Below are positions 1-5,314 of a DNA stretch of 7,921 nt, one piece after another. The notes beneath the pieces were generated by a model, which was not told the origin of the DNA, made no database searches, and worked only from the letters and a program-made list of their open reading frames with translations. Positions within the stretch are counted from its first letter, which is position 1. Each line of letters starts with the position of its first letter. A program made the position numbers and the translations under genes. The stretch is from Lentisphaeria bacterium (lineage in GTDB: Bacteria; Verrucomicrobiota; Lentisphaeria; Oligosphaerales; Oligosphaeraceae): positions 1 through 7,921 of the forward strand of contig JAEDMH010000107.1 in NCBI GenBank assembly GCA_016303095.1, given 5' to 3'.

Positions 1-66
1 AGAGGAAGGTTCTCCAGGAGCGAATCGACATGGAGAGGAAGGCTCTCCAGGAGCGCCTGAATACAG
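1..66 (+). repeat. 33-bp tandem repeat coding an 11-residue coiled-coil unit
   Basis: Two copies with a 33-base period, at 1-33 and 34-66. The first 22 bases of each copy agree at 21 positions; the rest has diverged. The units read RKVLQERIDME and RKALQERLNTE, a hendecad-like charged helix. The array meets the window edge, so more copies may lie upstream. Confidence 0.75.
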
Positions 67-2498
67 AAGAATCCAAGAAGAAGGAAGCGCCCGTGGATTC
101 CTCCAGGGACAAGGAAGCGCCCGTGGATTCATCCAGGGACGGGGACACTCCCGTCTCTTCCGCCCTGTCCCTGAAGGGGAAGGGAAACAGCAAGTGGGGA
201 GCCTTCTTCTCCGTTGTCTCCTCCATTGGATCCGCCATCGGCAAGGCATTCTCCGGGGCCATGGGAGCCATGAAGGCCATCTCCTCCTTCGTCTTGGGGC
301 CATTCAAGATGGCATGGGCTGGACTTGGCATCTCCCTCAAGCTCCTCGCCGCTGGCGTCGGTCTTTTGGCTGCCAAAATCTACGCAGCGAAGAAACTATT
401 GGACCCCGCAGGAAAGATGCAGTCCTTCTCCTCCCAGATTGAGGTCATGCTGAAGGATCCAAGAGCGGCGCGGAGAAGATTGGCGGAGCTTTCCCGATAT
501 GCGAGGGACACCAACTACACCCCGGAGGAAGTCATTGCGGCGGGCAACCGCTTGCAGGCCTTCGGAATCTACTCCATGAGAACCCTAAAGCTTGCGGGAG
601 ACGCCGCCAACGCCTTCGGGAAGTCCATCGACGAGGTCATCACCTCCCTATCCTACCTCAACGCAGGACGAGCAGGAGAGGCCATGGAATCCCTCGCCCG
701 CTTCGGCGTCTCCAGGGATGCCCTGAGAAGCTACGGAGTGAAGTTCAAGAAGAGCGGGGAGCTCATCACAAAGCCCAAGAAGGCACTCCAGGCCGTCCTC
801 CGTTTCTTCGAGGAAAACTACGGAGGGATGACGGGAAGGATTGGCAAGACCTGGGTCGGCGCCATGCGCCAGGTCTCCGGCGAACTCTTCGACGCCATGG
901 CCAAGGGATTCTCCCGAGCCCTGAAGCCCGCCACCGAATTTGTAACCGGCTCCCTCATCCCTCTCATCCGGAGAATCGGAGAATCTCTCTCCCGGGTGGA
1001 CTGGATGGCCGTCCTTGATGGGCCCCTTCGCTCCGCCAGGGCGCTCCTCTCCGTCATCGGGAACCTTTCCGACCCGAGAACAAGAGACCAGGGGAAGGCG
1101 CAGCTGAAAAGCCTATGGGATGGGCTCAAGGAAATAGGGGCGGGATTCGTCCAAGCCCTCTCCACCCTATTTAATGGATATCTGAAGAGCCTGGCCTCCA
1201 CCATTGGGAGATTCATCTCCTCCGATGGCTTCGGAAAAATCCTGTCCGCATCCGTGGATTCCTTCAAGGCCGTCCTTCATGCGGGGATCGCCTCCATCAA
1301 GACCATCTTCTTCTCCCTCCCGGGCTCCCTGCAATTCACCATCGAATCCATCCTGGAGAAGATTCCCAGGCTGAAATACAAGGGGAGGATCACCGAGGAA
1401 AGAAACGCGGAACTCTCCTCCATCCTTAAAATGCTTTTAAGAGGGGAGGATCCCCAATCCATCCCTGAATACTTGAGGACAGCCCTGAAGAACGCTCTGG
1501 AAAACACTCCGAAAACCAGGACTGTGGGAGGGCATGGGACTTATGCAGCAGTAGATCGCGCGGAAGACGATATCATCAATGAAGCCATCAAAAGGTTCAA
1601 GAAAAACGAGAAAGTCTACGAGTATTACATGGAGAACTTCCTGAAGTCCAGGAAGGAATCCATGGAGAGAGAAGCAAGCGGAAAAATCGCTGCCGAATGG
1701 GAGAAGGCGAACGACTCCTCCCTCCGCGCCCTCTCGTCTCTCTCCGATGCCGTGGGCGCATTTGTGGAGTCCGTGGACGTCTCCCCATTGAAAAATGCCT
1801 TCCAGGAGGCGGGAAAGATTCTCATGGACTCGGCGAAGCCACTGGGGAAGGCAATCAACGGAATCAACGCCTACTCAGGCGGATTCATTCCCTACGACTA
1901 CAACGCCATCTACTCCATGCTGGGCAAGGATGTCGCTGACAAGTGGAGACAGCCCATGATTGACGCCAGGAGGGAGTTCCTGGAGAAGAAGGCGGCCTAT
2001 GGCCGCAAGGAGATATCCAAGGAGGAGTGGCACGAATACAACACAGGGAAGGCGCAGAGGAAAAGGCGGATTAAGATGCTGGAAAAGCAGAGGCAGGTCA
2101 TCCAAGAAGCCCTTCCCAAGCCAGACCCGTTTGTCTGGGAGGCAAATCAAAAGATTGCGGGAATCCGCGCCAGATATGCCAGACTCGAGAAGGAGAAGCG
2201 GCAAGAATACCGCAACGGCCCGATGGACGAGAAGGCCTGGAACTCCTATAAATCCGAGAGATGGGAGAGAGCCAAGGCCATGAATGCGGAGATCCAGGGC
2301 GTGATCCGCGCGGCGGAGGAGAAGCGCGCCCTATCCCGCGCCAATGGGCAAGAGGAAAAGAAGGCGGAGATGGACAGGGAGGCGAAGCGGGACCAGGTGA
2401 GAGCCGACACCCTCTCCGTTATCCATTCCATGAGCAGAAGACTGGACGACATGGAGAGGCAGATCTCCGTCATCAGCAGGGCCTACGCGTCTGCATAG
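1..2498 (+). CDS. Phage tail tape measure protein, 5'-truncated by the window edge
   Basis: Probable tape measure protein, which sets tail length and is packed in the tail tube until DNA injection. Numbering is from the Met at position 30. That Met is probably internal: the frame stays open to the left edge and encodes the same coiled-coil repeat before it. Residues about 57-122 are Gly/Ala/Ser-rich and hydrophobic, with a possible membrane helix near 94-119. Residues about 130-290 match the conserved tape-measure domain: ARDTNYTPEEVIAAGNRLQAFGI, then a GDAANAFGKSIDEV stretch, GRAGEAMESLARFGVSRDAL, YGVKF.KSGELITKP and FFEENYGGMTGRIGKTW. The middle is helical with scattered hydrophobic segments; residues about 535-822 are highly charged coiled coil. 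At about 0.15 nm per residue, the 831 visible codons would imply a tail of at least roughly 125 nm (inference). It ends 13 bases before the next gene. The family call is secure; the true start is outside the window. Confidence 0.9.
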   Translation, partial: RKVLQERIDMERKALQERLNTEESKKKEAPVDSSRDKEAPVDSSRDGDTPVSSALSLKGKGNSKWGAFFSVVSSIGSAIGKAFSGAMGAMKAISSFVLGPFKMAWAGLGISLKLLAAGVGLLAAKIYAAKKLLDPAGKMQSFSSQIEVMLKDPRAARRRLAELSRYARDTNYTPEEVIAAGNRLQAFGIYSMRTLKLAGDAANAFGKSIDEVITSLSYLNAGRAGEAMESLARFGVSRDALRSYGVKFKKSGELITKPKKALQAVLRFFEENYGGMTGRIGKTWVGAMRQVSGELFDAMAKGFSRALKPATEFVTGSLIPLIRRIGESLSRVDWMAVLDGPLRSARALLSVIGNLSDPRTRDQGKAQLKSLWDGLKEIGAGFVQALSTLFNGYLKSLASTIGRFISSDGFGKILSASVDSFKAVLHAGIASIKTIFFSLPGSLQFTIESILEKIPRLKYKGRITEERNAELSSILKMLLRGEDPQSIPEYLRTALKNALENTPKTRTVGGHGTYAAVDRAEDDIINEAIKRFKKNEKVYEYYMENFLKSRKESMEREASGKIAAEWEKANDSSLRALSSLSDAVGAFVESVDVSPLKNAFQEAGKILMDSAKPLGKAINGINAYSGGFIPYDYNAIYSMLGKDVADKWRQPMIDARREFLEKKAAYGRKEISKEEWHEYNTGKAQRKRRIKMLEKQRQVIQEALPKPDPFVWEANQKIAGIRARYARLEKEKRQEYRNGPMDEKAWNSYKSERWERAKAMNAEIQGVIRAAEEKRALSRANGQEEKKAEMDREAKRDQVRADTLSVIHSMSRRLDDMERQISVISRAYASA
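81..140 (+). repeat. 30-bp tandem repeat coding KEAPVDSSRD twice
   Basis: Two adjacent 30-base copies, 81-110 and 111-140, differ at one base (C/A at 101 versus 131). Both encode KEAPVDSSRD. A third, eroded copy follows (GDTPVSS). It forms a flexible acidic/Ser-Pro linker between the N-terminal coiled coil and the hydrophobic part of the tape measure protein. Near-identity at DNA level points to a recent duplication. Confidence 0.85.
1968..2315 (+). repeat. Degenerate internal protein repeat in the tape measure C-terminus
   Basis: Two segments of about 48-50 residues align by eye: residues 647-694 around W667 and 713-762 around W737, 70 residues apart. Shared features are an Arg-rich start, a Lys/Glu helix, a K-E/A-W-x-x-Y core, an Arg/Lys-rich helix and an ending QxVIQEA versus QGVIRAA. 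DNA similarity is low, so the duplication is old or the likeness is coiled-coil convergence. Confidence 0.45.
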
Positions 2499-2509
2499 GA
2501 GAAGGAAGG
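2497..2509 (+). promoter_or_regulatory. Ribosome binding site for the gene at 2512
   Basis: A purine run after (and overlapping) the tape measure stop codon contains AGGAG (2497-2501) and AAGGAAGGA (2502-2510), a few bases before the ATG at 2512. It supports that start and suggests coupled translation with the tape measure gene. Confidence 0.65.
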
Positions 2510-2511
2510 AC

Positions 2512-3165
2512 ATGAAACCCTACGAGCCGAAACTGACAGAAGGAGGCTGGAACATCTCCCAGGACGAGGACGGGTACTCCCTCAATGCGGAACTCCTCTT
2601 TTCCCATGTTCCTCCCGTATGGCCGAGGAGAGGTGACGCCATCTTCTCCCCTCCGGATGGCTTCTCCGGATACGTCTATTCCCGGGTGGAGATCGAGCCC
2701 CTTACCTCCCGTGGCCCCTGGCTTGTCTCCGTCAGCGCCAGGCCATACCTGGGATTTTCCACAGGGGGAGGCACCATGCTGGGGGAGAAGAAGGCCACCA
2801 TGGAGGCGAGAAGGGCCAAGGTGAAGAGGAGCCAGCTGGAATCCTGGCCCTCGCGCCTGGATCCCTCTGGGAAGGACGAGATCTCCTTCGAGTTCGCCAC
2901 ATTGGACTACTACCGCACCGCCTCCACCCGGAACGACATCGACGGCCCTCGGCACGGGATCGTGGCGGGCATCCCCGCCTGGTGCGAAATCCGGGAGAAG
3001 AAGGGTAAATGGCGGATTTTCAGCTGCCATGCGGAGAAGGTCATGGACACGGACAGAGTGAGATGCCTCATCCACATCACCCTGGAGCTCATAGGCATCC
3101 CGGATTCCCTGGGCACCAAGTGGAGCTCCTCCCGATACGACACCATCGTCTTCGACTCCATCTGA
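2512..3165 (+). CDS. Unrecognised tail-tip region protein, 217 aa
   Basis: I do not recognise a named family. The start is well supported: a purine-rich ribosome binding site lies just upstream, and the ATG is 13 bases past the tape measure stop. The protein looks soluble and mostly beta-stranded, with no signal peptide or membrane helix. Residues about 12-85 alternate aromatic and hydrophobic residues (GWNISQDEDGYSLNAELLF, YVYSRVEIEPL, WLVSVSARPYLGF). A Gly-rich turn sits at 85-91, a basic helix (KATMEARRAKVKR) at about 94-106, and a second beta-rich part runs from 123 to 217. Directly downstream of a tape measure gene, long-tailed phages usually carry distal tail or baseplate-hub proteins, so that role is a reasonable guess from position only. 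It could also be an adaptor for the fibres. Confidence 0.7.
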   Translation: MKPYEPKLTEGGWNISQDEDGYSLNAELLFSHVPPVWPRRGDAIFSPPDGFSGYVYSRVEIEPLTSRGPWLVSVSARPYLGFSTGGGTMLGEKKATMEARRAKVKRSQLESWPSRLDPSGKDEISFEFATLDYYRTASTRNDIDGPRHGIVAGIPAWCEIREKKGKWRIFSCHAEKVMDTDRVRCLIHITLELIGIPDSLGTKWSSSRYDTIVFDSI

Positions 3166-3168
3166 CCC

Positions 3169-3759
3169 ATGAACGTGTTAAAGCGCATCAAGGAACTGGA
3201 GAAGGCAGTCCGCCAGATTCGCCCCATTCCCGGGGAGGGAATCTGCGTGGAGTCCTCCCTTGCCGGAACAATCATCTCGGCGGACGACACGCAGGCGCAG
3301 GAATCCACGGGGATGTTTGACACCGCCCTGCTGACGGATGAAAAGGGGCGTCCCGTCCTCCGATGCTGGAACTCCGCCACGATGGAGGAGGACGCGCACG
3401 CGGGGATTCTCTCCGTGAACGGGCAGAATTTCCTCGTTCCCAGGAGGGACATCATCCTGGAGGAGGGAAAGGAGACCTTCTGCTGGGCCGTCTTCCAGGC
3501 GCCAAGGAGAAGGGAGGAATCCAGCACCCTCGCGGGAGAAATCCAGGAAGACGCGCCTGGATCCGCTTCATTGGAGACCTCCCTCTCCCTCATGGACTCC
3601 ACGCCGGAAAAGACCTTTTCCCTCATTGCCATCGTCAGGAAGAGCGGAACGCTGGAGAAGGTGCGCCCCAGGGGAATCATAGAGGCCACCTGGTTCGGAC
3701 CATCCCGCGACTTGTGGAAAGATGCCATCGAGACGGGACTGGAGGAAGGAGAGGCGTAG
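3169..3759 (+). CDS. Unrecognised small tail protein with N-terminal helix, 196 aa
   Basis: No family could be assigned with confidence. Residues 1-18 (MNVLKRIKELEKAVRQIR) form a short amphipathic, coiled-coil-like helix, then PGEGICVESSLAGTIISADD, a Gly-Ile-x-Val strand pattern I associate with phage fibre and baseplate attachment proteins. The remainder looks beta-rich: FDTALLTDEKGRPVLRCW, FCWAVFQAP, FSLIAIVRKSG. A Ser/Thr- and acid-rich stretch (115-145) is probably a loop. The start has no Shine-Dalgarno sequence; the preceding stop is separated from the ATG by only CCC, so translation is likely coupled to the upstream gene. The stop codon abuts the next start with no gap. A trimeric adaptor or assembly role at the tail tip is inference from size, helix and position. 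Confidence 0.7.
   Translation: MNVLKRIKELEKAVRQIRPIPGEGICVESSLAGTIISADDTQAQESTGMFDTALLTDEKGRPVLRCWNSATMEEDAHAGILSVNGQNFLVPRRDIILEEGKETFCWAVFQAPRRREESSTLAGEIQEDAPGSASLETSLSLMDSTPEKTFSLIAIVRKSGTLEKVRPRGIIEATWFGPSRDLWKDAIETGLEEGEA
3746..3751 (+). promoter_or_regulatory. Ribosome binding site for the gene at 3760
   Basis: AAGGAG lies inside the end of the preceding gene, 8 bases before the ATG at 3760, with a second GGAGG at 3741-3745. It supports choosing the ATG that directly follows the TAG stop of the upstream gene over the internal Met28 at 3841. Confidence 0.65.
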
Positions 3760-5286
3760 ATGCTCCCACCCATTCCCTCCGTCCTCACGCCTCCCAGGAG
3801 CAGGTCTCCACACCGATACCTCCTTCCCGCCGCTTCCGTCATGGATCACGGGGCGCAAATGCAGGGAGGCGTGGCCAGCCCCGCCGTCTATCCCTTCCGG
3901 CACGTCTACGTGGACGAGGGAAACGACATTTCCTGGCAGGACGGGACGCCGGAGGCGCCGTACGCAAGCCTGGAGCACGTGCTGCAGGACAAGGCGCTGG
4001 AGGCCGTCTGCTCCATCCTCTCCCGGGACTACATCCACATCCACCTACGCCAGAACGCCCCATGCAACCTCACAAAGACGGGGACAGTCTTCGACGGCGG
4101 AGGGAAAGATTTTCACGGGAGACTCGTCATCGAGCCATGGCCAGGGGAATCCATGGCGTACATCCGGGGGTGCATGGAGGAAATCACCGTCCTCAAGCCA
4201 CTGGACGAAGTAGACCAGGCGGAGGCATACAGGAACGCATCCGACCTATATCTAGACTTCTACCTGCCAAGGCACGTTCCCATGACAGGCCTGTCCTCGA
4301 AGGCGACCCTCTCCCTCTTTAGAAATCTGCATGGGGTTTTCTTCCACAGGATCCACGGACTTCTGGACTATCGGCACACCTTCTCCGGATACCAGGAGGA
4401 CATCTTCGGGAACAACGCACCCATGGATGCCATGGCCTCTGCGGACCTTGCCCTCTTCTCCCGATGCCATGGATGCGGGTTCCACCAGTGCAACCTATCC
4501 GCCACGGCGGACATCTCTCTGGACTTTCCCGACCCTGTGGACATCCTCTACGAGGGAGAAATCCCGGAGTACATCCTGCCAGACGACGAGAACACGGGGA
4601 AAATATCACCGATCATTGTTACTCCCCCCGTGCGCGAATACGGGGGAGGAGCCATTGGGCCGCACTTGGAATTTCCGGAGATTCCTGAGTATAGGGTTTA
4701 CTCCATCCCCATAGATGGAAGGGTGAAGCTTTCCATGGCGTGCCTAAAGGACGCAAAGGCATTCCGAGCGGCGGAAAACCGTTTTTCCTGCCAGGCATCT
4801 GTTCGATCCGTTGGGGGATGCGTTGCCCAGGCCTACGGGATCCTCTCCTCAGAGGGAGGATTCACCCGCATCTTGGACGCCATCGCCAAAGTGGACGCCA
4901 AGGACAGGGAATCCGTCTACACCGCCATCTACATCACGGAAGACGGCATGCAGCACTCCTCCCACCACTCCATCCATGGAGGAGCATACGCCACCGCCAT
5001 TTCCTCAGGGCACGGTTCCACGTGGCGCTCCACCCTTCGGAAAGACAAGGCGACTTCCACCGCCACCGCCACCGCCATTCCGTCGCCAAAGCTTTCCCCG
5101 CCAACGGAGAAGCCGTGGCGCGCCTCTCTGGCCCTGGCCTCCCATTTCCTGGAATGCCGCAGCAACAGGAAGGAGGACATCTCCTCCGCTCTCCATGCCC
5201 AATGCCTCTCCCCATGGAAGAGCCACGCCTTCCAAAAGGCGGGAGAAAATCTCTCCGGGGAGGACATCCCCGGTTTCTCCATCTAG
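3760..5286 (+). CDS. Probable beta-helix tail protein, 508 aa
   Basis: Likely a structural or receptor-contacting tail protein with a parallel beta-helix. Residues 1-45 are a Pro/Ser/Arg-rich leader with no clear signal peptide. Residues 47-77 (HVYVDEGNDISWQDGTPEAPYASLEHVLQD) match the entry motif common in pectate-lyase-like tail proteins: a VYVD strand, a D-G-x-x-x-x-P-Y/F-x-S/T-L turn, then a capping helix. Short strand-turn units follow: DYIHIHL (90-96), FDGGGKDFHGRLVIEP (111-126), SLFRNLHGVFFHRIHGLL (185-202) and LALFSRCHGCGFHQCNLS (230-247). The last has three closely spaced cysteines (236, 239, 244). I see no recognisable catalytic residues, so enzymatic depolymerase activity is not supported. 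Residues about 420-460 are low-complexity (Ser/Thr/Ala/Pro/Lys), a likely linker to a small C-terminal domain. Codon use stays gene-like to the TAG, so I see no frameshift. Confidence 0.75.
   Translation: MLPPIPSVLTPPRSRSPHRYLLPAASVMDHGAQMQGGVASPAVYPFRHVYVDEGNDISWQDGTPEAPYASLEHVLQDKALEAVCSILSRDYIHIHLRQNAPCNLTKTGTVFDGGGKDFHGRLVIEPWPGESMAYIRGCMEEITVLKPLDEVDQAEAYRNASDLYLDFYLPRHVPMTGLSSKATLSLFRNLHGVFFHRIHGLLDYRHTFSGYQEDIFGNNAPMDAMASADLALFSRCHGCGFHQCNLSATADISLDFPDPVDILYEGEIPEYILPDDENTGKISPIIVTPPVREYGGGAIGPHLEFPEIPEYRVYSIPIDGRVKLSMACLKDAKAFRAAENRFSCQASVRSVGGCVAQAYGILSSEGGFTRILDAIAKVDAKDRESVYTAIYITEDGMQHSSHHSIHGGAYATAISSGHGSTWRSTLRKDKATSTATATAIPSPKLSPPTEKPWRASLALASHFLECRSNRKEDISSALHAQCLSPWKSHAFQKAGENLSGEDIPGFSI
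5057..5077 (+). repeat. (CCACCG)n microsatellite in the beta-helix gene
   Basis: Three and a half copies of the hexamer CCACCG encode alternating Thr-Ala (residues 433-439). The six-base unit keeps the frame whatever the copy number, so slippage here would only lengthen or shorten the linker. Confidence 0.7.
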
Positions 5287-5314
5287 CCACATAGCCCAAA
5301 TATAGCCCAAAACC
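5287..5314 (+). promoter_or_regulatory. Leader of the fibre gene without Shine-Dalgarno, with an 11-bp direct repeat
   Basis: The 28 bases between the beta-helix stop and the fibre ATG hold no GGAG-type site. They contain ATAGCCCAAA twice (5291-5300 and 5302-5311), an 11-base period. The stretch is AT-richer than its surroundings. It could be a non-SD leader or a protein binding site; no hairpin is evident. Confidence 0.5.

Noticed and set aside
2910..3842. Minus-strand open frame of 310 codons
   Set aside because: It is antisense across three genes whose codon use is regular. The product is Ser/Arg/Met-rich without recognisable domains or a credible ribosome binding site.
3363..4322. Plus-strand open frame of 319 codons in another phase
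   Set aside because: It crosses the boundary of two better-supported genes. Its product is His/Arg/Gly/Pro-rich, as expected from out-of-phase reading of this codon usage.
5020..5286. Possible frameshift at the C-terminus of the beta-helix protein
   Set aside because: The low-complexity STATATA linker looked odd, and the other frames are open here too. However, the annotated frame keeps the TCC/GCC/GAC/AAG/ATC preference up to its stop, while the alternatives give Pro/Arg/His-rich noise.
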